The position numbers and the translations under genes are program-made. From positions 168,288,361 through 168,352,360 of the forward strand of contig NC_081406.1 of the NCBI RefSeq assembly GCF_030272615.1: a stretch of 64,000 bases of DNA, written 5' to 3'. A model generated the notes under the pieces. It had not been told where the DNA came from, did not search any database, and saw only the letters and a program-made list of their open reading frames with translations. This DNA is from Cryptomeria japonica. Its lineage: Eukaryota; Streptophyta; Pinopsida; Cupressales; Cupressaceae. Below, in pieces: positions 33,950 to 45,654 of the stretch (positions within the stretch are counted from its first letter, which is position 1; the number at the start of each line of letters is the position of its first letter).

Positions 33950-35093
33950 TGTGAGCTTGAATTTCATCCTTAGAATATTACTTGCAATAAGTTAGTTTCA
34001 CAAAATAAAAATGGAAACGCTACAGGAAATCCAAATTCAACCAATGAAACTACATGAAATACATATTAAAATAAAACATTATTTTACCATCATGATTTAT
34101 GTCTCATTGTGTCCTAACTCCACTGTTCCTGGTTGCAGATGGTGTGCTCTTAGACAATGCACTATTGGCTTCCAAGATGGCATATGAAGAGTGGACTGAT
34201 AACTTGTAGTTAACTAACACTATGATATGCAAATACTACATGATTATGCTAAATGATAATTGTTATTTGCTATTTGCTTGAAAAACTCACAGATGCATAA
34301 GATTAGCTTGTAAAATGCACTTGTAGTCTCTTAAAGTCTAACTCTCTCTCAACTGAAGCTCTTGATTTTATAGACTTTGAGAGGATTAGATGATGTGGTT
34401 CAGATCAATGATCCTGATCAGATCTACAAATTTGGATGGCTATGAGCAAAGGTGAAGGTTGAGAGAAAGGGGGAAGGAGAAGACAAGTGTCACTCATCTC
34501 ACCTTGATTGGGTTGTTGACTACGGGAATCTAGGGATGGTTGGAGGAAATTTAGGCATCAGAGGACAAGTGGACTCAAGTCCTTCCTAAGATGTAGAGGG
34601 TGTTGGAGAGAATATAGGAAATGGTTATGAAATATGTGTACGTACACAATTTTCATTAAGTTTGGAAGTTGAAGATAAATGATGAATTAATATTTAAGAA
34701 ATATTAATTTCCTTAGCCACATGTTTGATGAGTTGGCAAAGGGAAGATGAAGTGGAGATGGAGGGTGAGTTGGAAAAGGGATTAAATAATTTAGAGAAAT
34801 TATTTAATATTTGAGACTATAGGATACGAGAATAACTATTAAATATTAGATATTTAATTGTTTGGAGGAGATAATTAAATATTATATATTTAATTAAATT
34901 GGTTAGAAGGATAATTAAATATTAGATATTTAATTAATTAGAAAAATAGGATAGATGAATTAATTAATAGAAAGACATGAAAATGAATTAAATAAATTAA
35001 TCTTTTCAAATTAACTATTTAATAGAAGAATAATTATTAAATAAATATAAAGTATTTATTTAATTGCTCATAGCCAATTTTTATGTGTATACA
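33950..35093 (-). mobile_element. Gypsy-1 5' LTR
   Basis: 1144 bp, TGTGAGCTTGAATTTC...GTGTATACA. It is intact and preserves the empty target of element C (ACTCAAGTCCTTCC at 34573-34586). AT-rich right third with repeated TTAATTAAATATT units. Confidence 0.88.
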
Positions 35094-36560
35094 GTTTCCT
35101 TCTCTTTGCTTTCTTCCAGATCACTTGTCTTCTCTGGAACTACTAGTTCAATCTCAACCTTTTGTTCTAGAAAGCATATACTCTCCTTTCTATCCTTGAT
35201 TTAATATACATTTCCACCTATTCTAATTCCTTCTGCAACTATTTTACTAGTCTCCTTTCTAATCACACATCTAGTGCTACTGAACAAAACTTCATAAATT
35301 TTTTGACACATCTGACTAATACTTATAAAACCATGTCTAATAAAAATCACAAGTCTTATGCTTACCATCAATATAAATTCTTCTAATACCTCAACTAGTT
35401 GCACCTTCTTCTCTAGAAAAATTCATTGATCCCCCATCATACTTCTTGAGATTAATAAACCTGTATATATCACTGATCATATGATTTGAACATTTAGAGT
35501 CTATAATCCATGTACTCAATTCTATCTTAGCGTGTAATGCAATCCTAATTGATTTCTCTTCTTCTAGTTCCTCCAAAAAATTCTCCTTATCCTCAATTGC
35601 TAGAAATAGGGATTCTTCATTTGAATCATCAACAACTTCATCTTTTGATGTATTCTCCTCAATAGAACATAAGCCTTTCTTCTTTCTTCTAGTAAAATTG
35701 TGTCTCTTAAACTAGTTCTTCTCATCATCATCTAGTCTCTTAAAGTATCATCTATAAGTGCAATTAGAAGCATAATGACCAATTCTATAACAAGAAAAAT
35801 ATTTCAAAGGTAACTTACCTTTGTATTTTTTAGTGCATTGATACAATTTTTACACAAAAATTTCTTCAACTTCATCTAAATATCCACTGCATTTCATATC
35901 ATCAATGTTTGAAACATTAAATGCTACTTCTTTCTTTTCTCTCTTCTCTTTCTCTATCTCTTAAATCTCATAGGATGCTAAGGTACCTATATGTTGATCA
36001 ATGGTATACTTACTCAAAGCATTTCTCTCTTTTATAGCACATCTCTACGGCTTGTAGGATTTAGGCAAAGTCAATAAGATCTTATGAAAAACATCACAGT
36101 CTTCCAAATGTCCACCAACAACTCTAATTCTATCAACAAGATCAATCACTCCATGAATATAGTTCTCAACGCTCTCATCTTCAAGCATTCTCATGTACTC
36201 ATATTTCTGCTTCAAATTCATCAACCTAGCCTACTTTGTCTTCAGATATCCTGCATATGTCAAACACAACTTTTCCATACAACTTTTGCTTCCTCCAATC
36301 ATTTTACTCTTCCAAACACTGAATCACTTATACAACTAAAATTATAGCTCTAGCCTTCACATTAGTCTCCTTTAACTTTATCTCATCCATATTCTGAGAA
36401 ACACCCTACAAAGGTGTATATCTAATTTGAATGATTTCCAAAATTCCATTCTACAATGTCTCAAAATGTGACTCCATTCTCTCCTAGTATAGAAAATTTG
36501 TGCCATCAAAGATAGGAACTTGTAATGCACATCCTATGCCATACTAAATCTACCTCAAGT
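35094..36560 (-). pseudogene. Copia-B gag and protease remnant
   Basis: Minus strand, next to the primer site. Gag of the UBN2 type is recognisable in pieces at 36520-36100 (Met-Glu-Ser-His-Phe and Asp-Glu-Ile-Lys regions), broken by many stops. The protease shows WIIDSKCSNHM near 35500, where the active-site Asp-Ser-Gly has become Asp-Ser-Lys. No GAG-pre-integrase or integrase core follows before the Gypsy-1 boundary at 35093, nor after it at 8710. Confidence 0.7.
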
Positions 36561-36587
36561 GGTTAAGTTTACACAAGAAAAAACTTC

Positions 36588-36600
36588 CTTTGATACCAAT
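36588..36600 (-). promoter_or_regulatory. Copia-B primer binding site, initiator-Met tRNA
   Basis: CTTTGATACCAAT on plus, immediately left of the LTR start TGTTGAACCC; the complement ATTGGTATCAAAG is the usual copia primer site. Confidence 0.85.
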
Positions 36601-37534
36601 TGTTGAACCCAAGGCAAGAATGAGAGGGGGGTGAATCAATCTGAAACAAAAATTAAATGAAGCATGTAAACAATTAAACTTCAACACACATCCAACACAT
36701 GAACACCAATATTTATAGGTGGAAAAACCACAATCAATGTTAACTCACAAAATATATCCACTATGAATATCAGATTACAAAGAAAAGAGCTAACTATACC
36801 AGACTTGCATACCAGGGCTAATTGTTCATGGGGAAAGATACAAAGAGGACTTGCAAAACCTGAAGCTAACTGTACTTAGAGTGAGATACAAAGATGATAT
36901 GAAAAGAAGGATCTCTTGAGCATGAATTTGTCCTTGAACTCTACATCAAGCGACCAATATCAACACACGAATCTGATCTCAACTACCAACACTCTATCTT
37001 AAAACTCTGTCATAGTCTTATCACAACTTGCATATTATTCAAACACAACTATTCTTCTACTCTTTACCAAACCTCATAGATTATCCTCACATCTATACTC
37101 TTCACACTTTCCTTCTTTTCCTCTCTACACGACTCAATCATACACATCCTTATATACAAGATAGATCATCAAAGCTTAAACCAAGTTGACCTTAATTAAA
37201 ATACACTTTCCAAACCAAAAGTACACACACTAATCCACTCCAAGAGAAAGAGGGACCACATCACAACTTCCAAAGATCAATTCACCCATCCACAATCACT
37301 AGAACATAACCAACAACATGTCCACATGTTAAACATCCACATAAGAAATTAACGGTGAAAACATGCTCTCCAATGCAAATAACTCAAATTTGAATCTCTA
37401 CATGCTATGATGAGACCCATATCATATCAAAAATGCTTCCACAAATCATATTCAGACCTAAGGATAGGTCTAACATGGAATCTCATAACCAACAACGATC
37501 AATGTCACAACACTAGGAGAACACACAGATGTTT
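36601..37534 (-). mobile_element. Copia-B 5' LTR, left part
   Basis: Matches 5472-6400 of the 3' LTR. It is interrupted by the LINE at 37535 and resumes at 43650. Confidence 0.87.
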
Positions 37535-37759
37535 TGATTAAGTTTAAACATATTTTTGAAAGGAACCCAAACCTTTTACATAGAAGGAGATCAAAAGAAC
37601 TAGAAAGACCCATGTCTAATCACTTCAAAAACTAAAAATGATCCCAACCAAAAAAAAGGGATCTCAACACACATTACATAAAAAGCCAGAAAAAGACAGC
37701 CAAAGGAAAGAAAAATGACAGCAAAAAGACAGAGACCGAGACCACGACTGAGACCAAGA

Positions 37760-39481
37760 CAACTAGATATTTTTCATGATATCTTCAATGTGGACAACCA
37801 TCTGCTTCATGTTATCCGTAGATGTCTTTAGCTCATCCATCTCATGACCTTTGATGTCGCCTTTGTTCCTGGTATTGGCTTTGGTCCTTGTCTCGTGACC
37901 TTTTTTTTAAGGATGCTCCTTTTCGCCATCTTTCTCTATGCTATTCTCAAATCTATTGATCAAGATGTTCATGTTGTCCACTGAAGCTTTGAAGATCTGG
38001 AAGTTTTGTTCTGCTATCTTCTTAACTATGAGTTCCATCCTATCAATTATGTTGCCTAGATTGTTCATAGCAATTTCCATCCCTTTCACCTCCTTATTTT
38101 CTTCCATCTCTTTAACCTTTTTATTAGTTGCAATAATTTTACCGACCATGCTTTCAATGACTTCCGCATTATTAATTACAACTGCCAATTCTTTCACATT
38201 TTCCAACAGGGGTTTCTTTCCTATCATTGCTCTTTTGAAATCATTCATATTTTTCTTCAAGTTGATTATGTCCTTCACCATTGTACTGACGATATCACAT
38301 AAACCCTTTATACTCTCATTTTCTCCAACACAGTCACTAAACTTACCATTTTTGTCCTCTTGATCCTCTTTCTGTAGACCTTGAGTGTTCAAACTCTCAA
38401 TGTTGCCCATAACCGGATTCTCCTCCCCCTCCATATCCCGTCCATCATCATTTTTTTCTCCTCTACCTCCTCATATGAGTCAATCAAAATTTGACTAATA
38501 TCTTTATTACCTCCCTTACTGATCTTCTTCCTCTGAGTTTGCTTTCTGATACCTTTCCCTTTCTTTTTTTTAATGAATTTACCCTCGAAGGACTCAACCT
38601 CAGACTCAAAAATATCTAAATCCACCACTATCCTTTTCCTCTTGGCCTTGTTCCTCCCCTTTTTACTAGTCTCCTCTGAGTCGCCCTTAGTCTTCGAATC
38701 AAAGTTAAAATCACTGGCTTCACTCTTTGTATCCTCATCTATTGCATATTTTCCTTTAATAGGTTTCTCAATGAATCTCCCTTTAAGCACTTTATAAACA
38801 AGAACCATAAGACCTTGGTGAAGGGCATGGTCACCTTTGGGATCTTTTTGTATCTCTTTGATAGTGTGGTGCATGGAACATGCAAGGTAATATGGTAGGC
38901 TCAACTTTTCCCCATGGCAAAAATGGTTGAGCAAAACAAAGTGATGTCCATAGGATCTAGTAAACCTACCATCCAAAGTAATATAGGTGATTGTAGCAAA
39001 TAAAACAAACCTCCATGGCCTACATATCCATTTTGGGGAATGATAGGAATTGTCAACTTTCACCATTTTCTTCTTCTCATCATCCATGACTGGAAATTTG
39101 TTCGTTGCTTTCTTAGAGATGTTGTGATCTCTATAAAATTTCATTCCCTCTGTCATCATCCTCGTGGCTTTAGCAATAATCTCATCATCTACAGTCATCA
39201 TTTGGGACCCAACTAGGATCTTGTCATCTTCCAGTTATTGATAAAATATTTGGTAAGCGTAGGATCTTTCCCACTAAGCATCTCCATAAACACACTCAGA
39301 CCTCCCTCCTGAAGAATATCCCAGACTTCCCTGTTCTTCCTCCATTTTGTGCAAGAGGTAAGTTAGAACCTTATTTTATTTCCTCCCATTTTTCCTTTGC
39401 TATCCTTGAGTTTCCTTCAATCGGCTCCAATTTTTCTTCTCTGGTTTCTGTGGATGCCCTGAAAAAAAGCCTAGGATCCAT
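37760..39481 (-). pseudogene. Extra ORF downstream of LINE RNase H
   Basis: Candidate start ATG at 39481 (MDPRLFFRAS), about 570 codons with early frameshifts and stops, then a long open stretch 39201-38389. Visible: a folded region with VDDEIIAKATRMMTEGMKFY, a segment with WRFVLFATITYITLDGRF and FVLLNHFCHG, a strongly basic Lys-rich tract near 38640-38520 that looks like a nuclear or nucleic-acid-binding signal, and a C-terminal coiled coil (38434-37907). It does not resemble plant LINE ORF1 (DUF4283 plus zinc knuckle). It may be a captured gene or an older nested insertion; the function is unknown. Confidence 0.55.
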
Positions 39482-39563
39482 GCCAAACAATTATGAAAAG
39501 ACACTTAAATAAATGCTCATTAGCTCCGTAGTAAACCTACTTCGAAATAAGTGAAAGAGGCAT

Positions 39564-42500
39564 TTAGAAGTTATGGTTGATAGTGCCACATTGCCTCGAC
39601 TGGATATGGTCCAGATCAAGCAAGGATTTCACTTCACATGCGAGCTCACTCTCACCACAAATAGTAATAATTTCTTCCATTTGACAGGCCAGGTTGGCTG
39701 CCCAGTCAACACATGAATTTGCTTCCCTATACACGTGTGTGAAAACACACATTTCAAATGTCTCACTTATTTTCTTAGCCTCTTTAATAGCATTGCTTAT
39801 TGACCAAGATGGCAGGAACTTCTTATTCAAACAATTGATTATATTCAACGAGTCTCCTTCACACCAAACTCTAGTGCAGTTGGCTTCCTTAGCAAGGACT
39901 ATCCTATGGTATGTAGGCATAGCCTCAACTACATGATTTGTCTAATTTCCTATAGGTATACATTTTATAATTTTGCAATTTCCCCATTCGTCCCTAAGGA
40001 CCACACCACATCCAAGAATACTAGGATTACCCTTTGATGCACCATCGAAGTTAATTTTTATCTAGCCATTGGGAAGGATTTCCCATATCACACCCTCTCT
40101 AGGATTGGTCTGAAAGTGTTCTCGACCTTTTAATCTCCACTTCTTGAAGATTGTTTGATCATCCTTGTCTTGAGGATTAGTAATACCACCTATGGTATTT
40201 ATGTTTTCTACTATATTTCTTTTTATTTTATCAAACACAATTTGAGCCTTAGACACCTTCTCTCTAAATACTCTTTCATTTCTCTGTTTCCATATACCCC
40301 AACACATATGGGGTAAAGATAATTTCCACAACAAAATTGTAGACTTATTCCTTGAAGGATGCTACCAAGAATTAAAAACCTCTTGAACTAAATCCAGGAA
40401 ACTCCAATTGACATTGAAGTGATCCAGACATCTTCCCCAGAGATCAACAAAGAAGGGACAGTGAAAGAATAGGTGGTTGATGGTCTCCTCATTCTACATG
40501 CAAAGATAACACACACTAGGCATACACATACCTCTTTTTTTGAGGTTATCAATAGTTATGATTTTATCTTGCAGGACTGTCCAAAAGAAAATATTAATTT
40601 TAGGAATTAGGCCTTTCACCCAGGCCTTAGCCCAACATGGGCTCTCCATTTGAGAATACTATTGGTAATAAAGAGAAGCCCCAATAAATTTACCATTTGC
40701 TGTGAGTTTCCAGATTAATTGATCTTCATCTTCCACCACTACCATAAAATTCATTATTTTGTTCAAACTTCCCAAGGAATGATCAACTTGAGATAAATCC
40801 TTCCACTATCCATCTTGCCAGTAATCACCCACCATAGATCCATATCTTTCCTTACACTAATTCTGAAATCTATTCCACTCAAAACTTTCAGTCAAAGGGG
40901 ACTTGAGAAACCAGGAGTCTTCCCAGAATTTGATAAGGTTCCCTTTCCCCATCTTCCATTTTACACATATGGCAATTAAATCTCTTGTTCTAGATACATT
41001 TTTCCAGATATTGGAACCAATTGGGATATCTTCCACTTTGAGGAAGCTTAGAAGAGTAGGATATTGCCTTTTATACTTGTTGTCCCATATCATTTTCCAT
41101 TCTCCCTAGGTTTTATACCCTCTCCAAATCTGCTTGGCCATAAGGTATTTATTCATGTCTCTTATTCTTCTAAGACCCAAACCTCCCTTTCTTATTGGAT
41201 TACAGACCTTGTCTCATGCAATCAGATTCATTCTCTTCTTCTCCTCAACCCCTGTCCACAAAAAAGTTCTTTGGATCTTTTCAATAGCCTCCACATACTT
41301 GGCAGGAATTCTGAAAAGGCTAATGGCATAAAGAGGTATACTTTGAAGAGTTGATTTTAATAGCTGAACCTTACCAGCTTGGCTAAGAAGAGAGCCCTTC
41401 TAGCCAGCTAACTTCTTGTAGAGTCTATCCACCAAATCTCGCCAGAAAGTGTCAGGAGGATCTTGGCATAAGGGGAGCCTCGAGTAGGAAGCAGGAAGAC
41501 TCCCCAATTGACACCTCGAGATATTTCTTATTTTAATCTTCCTTCTCTCTAGAGTGTTGAAGAAATAAACAAAACTTTTAGACCAATTAATAAGTTTCCC
41601 AGTAGCTGATCCATAACTATCCAATGCTTTCTTTAAAATTCTAGAGTCTTGCACTGTAGCCCTCCCCATAATTATAGAATCATCCACAAACTGTTGGTGG
41701 GAACAAACTTGATTCATAGAAGATGGTTTCAATCCACGAAACTCCCCCTTCTCGACCAACTTCCCGATGCCTCTCCCCAGACATTCCACCATGATAATAA
41801 AAATAATTGGCGAAAGAGGATCTCCCTGTCTGAGTCCCCTTGAGGACTTGAAGAAAGGGGAAGGATACCCATTACTTAAAATAGAAAAAGAGGTCGAAGA
41901 GACTAATTGCCTAATAAGACTAATACTCCTAGAACAAAAACCAAAAGTAGAGAGAACTTCCATCATTAAATCCCAATCCACTTTGTCATAGGCTTTAGAT
42001 AGGTCAAGCTTCAGAAGAAAGCCTTCTTTTTTAGCATTAGACAAAGAATGAACATTTTCATGGATTGAGATTATCGAATCCAATATTTGTCTACCAAGGG
42101 CAAAAGCACTTTGCAGAGGAGAAATGATAGAAGGAAGCAACTTTGGGATTCTAGAGGTCAGAACCTTGGAGATAATGTTGTAAAGAGAGTTGTAAAGACT
42201 TATAGGTATGAAAAGATCCATGGAATCACCTCCCATATTTTTGGGGATAAGAGAAATAAAAGTGCCATTTATCTCTTTTAAAATTCTTCTAGCACCAAAT
42301 AGCTCTTTCACAACTCTAGATACATCATCTCCAACAATATGCCAATAGATTTGAAAAACGATAATGGGAAAACCATTCGGGCCTAGCACCTTGTTGCCTT
42401 GAAAGGAGTTGACAACTTTCATAATCTCATCATTGGAAGGGATAGCAATTAGGTGAGAGTTCTCATCTTCCTCCAGGATAGTAGGGATACAATCCATAAG

Positions 42501-43640
42501 GTTCTTTTGGGACTGCATATCGAGATACTGATCCTTAGCAAGGAGATTGGAAAAGAACTCCATTGCAACCCTACTAATAGGTTCTTCCTGTTCAACACTT
42601 CTACCATTCACTTTAATTTGTGATATTCTATTGATGGCATTATGTTTTAGAGTGGACATATGAAATTATTTAGTGTTTATGTCCCCTTCCTTCAACCATA
42701 CATTTCTTGACCTTTGTTTCCAAAAAGTTTCTTTTTTTGCTATTATGTCATGATATCTCATAAGGATTTCATCTTCAGCATCTCTTGAAGTGTTAGTATA
42801 TCCATTATTCTAAATCTCATCCTGAATATCTTTTAATTCTGAGAGAATTGTAGCTTTCGAAGCAAAGATGTTCCCAAAGAATTCCTTATTCCACCTTTTA
42901 ACATTTTCTTTCACAAACTTTAACTTTTTGACCACTTTGTACATGACATTCCCTTCAATGTTGACCTGCCACCATTCCTTGATTTTGCTTTCCATATCTG
43001 GGTGTTTGGTCCACATTCTCTCAAATATATAAGGGAAGTGTCTCCTTCTATTCTTGGCATCAACCGTAAAGGATATAGGATAGTGATATGATCATTCCCT
43101 TATGTGAGCAAATAAAGAACAGAAGTAAAGATTAAACCAATCTAGGGAGATAAGAGCTCTATCAAGTATTACCTGAATTAAATCCTCACCGCTCCTTCTA
43201 TTAGTCTAGGTGAATTTAACTCCTTGCAAATCTAGGTCATGGAGAGCATTATTATTGATAAAGTCCATTAAGTCCAATCTACAGTCCAGATTTGTTTGGC
43301 TCCCTCCCTTTTTCTCATTTTCCTTCAAAGGGGTATTGAAGTCCCCCATAATCACCCAACTAACTTCAACAAACCTACTTCTTAACAAGGTTAATTTTTT
43401 CCAAAAATCACTTCTACCAGTCTTAGTGTTAGGAGCATACACATTAGTTAAGACCCATGAGGTACTATCTTTCAAATGCTTAAATATGATACAAAACAGA
43501 TTATTGTCCTAAATCAACACTTCTCCTTCCACAATGTTTTTGTTCCAGAAAGTAACAATACCTCTCGAGACACCTTCTGAGCTACCACCACTAACTCCTC
43601 CATTACTAAACATCTTCAGTCCCTCTACCTTATCTTTTGA
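39564..43640 (-). pseudogene. LINE ORF2: endonuclease, RT, zinc finger, RNase H
   Basis: Partial endonuclease at 43640-43200 with VIMGDFNTPL. RT mainly 42659-41400 (419 open codons), with LLKLDLSKAYDKVDW, RQGDPLSPIIF and the active site FVDDSIIMG (usually FADD); the two Asp remain. The zf-RVT-like region lies at about 40520-40250. RNase H (40060-39564) keeps Asp in NFDGASKGN, Glu in VVEAMP, Asp in CEGDSLN and Asp in CVDWAANLA. Stops and frameshifts are spread through it and its 5' end is missing, so it is dead. Confidence 0.87.
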
Positions 43641-43649
43641 CATATGTTT

Positions 43650-43879
43650 CCAGACCATAGAACCATCACATACATGATACCTAACCTATGTCCAATGAGG
43701 ATAGTGACAATACTCAACATCAACAATAGATCTTCGACCCAAACACTTTCGTAACAACCAATAGAATAACTACAACATCATCAACACAACTAAATAATTG
43801 TGCACCATAGACATTCCAAACCAATCTAGAACAACAAATTTTACATCAATGACAAACACATCAACACATACTTCAAGCA
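43650..43879 (-). mobile_element. Copia-B 5' LTR, right part
   Basis: Continues the LTR after the LINE (CCAGACCATAGAACCATCAC against ACAGACCACAGAACCATCAT at 6416). Ends CTTCAAGCA and is followed by the target duplication AACTT. Confidence 0.87.
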
Positions 43880-43884
43880 AACTT

Positions 43885-44148
43885 ATCATTTTTTGAAAAA
43901 GAAAACCATTTTAAAAAGTCTTTTGTGTAGATTGATGTCATATATTATTTTCAAAAAATGTAAAAAATATCTGTTAAATAAATAAGAAAACTTGATATTT
44001 CAAGTTTAAGGACTTGTTTCATTACAAATTAATTGAAGAATAGAAAAAATAATCAAATATTAAATTATTATTTTGAAATCTATGTAATGTAATCTATAAT
44101 TGGTTTTAATTTTGTTGAAAATGTTCGCATTACAATAGAAAAGGAGAT
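43885..44148. other. AT-rich flank between Copia-B and Copia-D
   Basis: 264 bp without genes. It should be continuous with 5466 and leftwards in the pre-insertion DNA. Confidence 0.6.
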
Positions 44149-45590
44149 TGTTGGCATTTCAATAAGGATATTGAGAAGTTTGTTGAAGATCATTGATATA
44201 ATTGAAGAAGGATGAATACTGTCTTAATAATATTATTTTGTCATTGATGTCAAGCAATTGATTTTCTGACTCAGAATGATGTTGCCATATCTTGAGAAGA
44301 ATGTTTTGATGCGTATTAAGTGGTCGGTAAGTGACACAAAAAGAATGTGATAATGAAGGGGAGAAATAAGTTATTCAATGGGCAACTATTACCGAGTTAG
44401 ACAATGATGAGATCATGTTGTTTTGATTGTTTTGATATCCTACATATGATGTTTAATACTGTACTAAGTCATCGAGGAAAGAACCTAGTCGGTAAACCCT
44501 AAGGTACCTAGTCGGTAAACCCTAAGGTTATCGATATCGATTAAAGAAGACAGAATGTCTACCGAGTGAAGTTCTGTATTTATCGAGTAACAAACAAGTT
44601 ATAATAGATCGCATTGGATGGATAAAAACATTATTTAATAAAGGATGTTGATGAGCTGGAGATGAATAAATGATTGGTATGCCGCACATGAAGTATGATT
44701 GAGGATTGACGACATGGAAAATCACAATTGGAAGATCTACAACACAGATTGAATTGCAATAACCTAGCACAAGTTTCAAGGCAAGGTAAAACATTTTTCA
44801 GATCGAAGGATACATTGAACTTGGTCAAGTTTGAAGATCTAATGGCTAAGATTGATCATGGGAAATGTGATCAATGAGATTAAGCGGTCAGGAACTGTCT
44901 ATAAATAAGGAATAGTTGATGAACAATGTATGCGGGCAAATGTATGCACAATGATGCTACAATAATGTTTACTGAGCATAGAAGCTTGAAGATCTGATTG
45001 AAGAACAGATTGAGAATCCCAGCAAGCCCAACAAGGGACAAGATAAGTCGTATGACAAGATTGTTTTGAGCAAATAGAATCTGCTTTAGCATTTCAGATG
45101 TGAAGTTGTAGATATGTTTTATTACTATTGTTTATTTTGTAAGTGACAAAAAATCTCTTAACCGAGTGGATTTAACAGTATTATTTGTAAACCCTCTAGC
45201 AAGGTAACATTCTAAATGAGTGTTTGAAATCCTTTGACAAGGTCACTTCTAACAAAGTGCAAGACTCTAACAAGTCTAAGGGAAATCCCTTAACCGGGTC
45301 ACATCTAGCAATGTGTTTGTAATCTTTAACAGGATTTGCTTTTAACCGAGCATACTCTAGAAGGGTATATTTCTTAGTGGGTCCGAAATCCCATAGTGGT
45401 TTTTCCCTATTTGGGTTTCCATGTTAAATCTGGTGTTATATGTGTTATGACGTTTAAGTGTATCTGTTTATAAGTATTGAATGATTTATAGTCTTAGTTG
45501 CATTTCATTAAAGGCTACCGAGGTTGAATCTATTGAATATATTGGATTGCAAGTTTTTATGATTCACCCCCCCTCTCATGTCAACTAACA
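44149..45590 (+). mobile_element. Copia-D 5' LTR
   Basis: 1442 bp, TGTTGGCATTTC...AACTAACA, ending before the primer site. The 3' part carries GATTCACCCCCCCTCTCATG, and the segment 45160-45370 repeats phrases like TAACCGAGT and CTAGCAAGGT. Confidence 0.85.
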
Positions 45591-45605
45591 ATTGGTATCA
45601 GAGCT
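45591..45605 (+). promoter_or_regulatory. Copia-D primer binding site, initiator-Met tRNA
   Basis: ATTGGTATCAGAGCT immediately follows the LTR terminus ACA. Confidence 0.92.
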
Positions 45606-45654
45606 TTTGACTCTGGAAGAAAAGTTTAAAGGTACTTGAGGCAAAGATCCAAAG

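Larger units (their letters stand above)
8711..35093 (-). mobile_element. Gypsy-1: Tat-type Ty3/gypsy element with a PMD gene
   Basis: Element strand is minus. 5' LTR 33950-35093; primer site 33927-33944; leader with TTAGCGC array; gag 32062-29720; protease, G-patch, RT, RNase H, second RNase H, integrase (29715-24409); convergent PMD gene on the plus strand (18302-22660); PPT 17967; 3' LTR 8711-9354 plus 17435-17966. It is split by element C and by a solo LTR. Two RNase H domains point to the Tat lineage. It lies within Copia-B pol. No clean 5-bp target duplication could be read at the ends (TTCTA left, GTTTC right). All reading frames are broken. Confidence 0.88.
37535..43643 (-). mobile_element. 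L1-type LINE, 5' truncated
   Basis: Inserted in the Copia-B 5' LTR. It is flanked by ATGTTT (37529-37534 and 43644-43649), extendable to nine bases with one mismatch (CAGATGTTT, CATATGTTT); the uninterrupted LTR at about 6410 lacks it. Minus strand: partial endonuclease, RT, zinc-finger region, RNase H, an additional ORF, then a 3' end like GTAAAAGGTTTGGGTTCC and TTAATCAAAA. The 5' end starts inside the endonuclease, a usual result of incomplete reverse transcription. Its copying would use target-primed reverse transcription. Confidence 0.87.
5472..43879 (-). mobile_element. Copia-B: Ty1/copia retrotransposon, split by nested insertions
   Basis: Both ends are defined. LTRs start TGTTGAACCC on the plus strand at 5472 and 36601. 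The outer ends are flanked by the perfect 5-bp duplication AACTT (5467-5471 and 43880-43884). The element reads on the minus strand: 5' LTR (36601-37534 plus 43650-43879), Met-tRNA primer site, gag and protease (36560-35094), RT and RNase H (8710-6965), PPT, 3' LTR. After removal of Gypsy-1 and the LINE, only about 3.6 kb of internal DNA remains. No integrase core is seen, so about 1 kb appears lost. It is the oldest well-bounded insertion in the window. Confidence 0.9.

Noticed and set aside
8711-35093. TTCTA or GTTTC as Gypsy-1 target duplication
   Set aside because: The two flanks do not match each other; not claimed.
37938-38363. Plus-strand ORF with membrane-like segments
   Set aside because: Antisense of the coiled-coil end of the LINE extra ORF; no start context or homolog pattern.
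37760-39481. LINE ORF1 placed out of order
   Set aside because: It lies downstream of RNase H, lacks the DUF4283 and knuckle features of plant LINE ORF1, and the LINE is 5' truncated, so a true ORF1 would have been lost.
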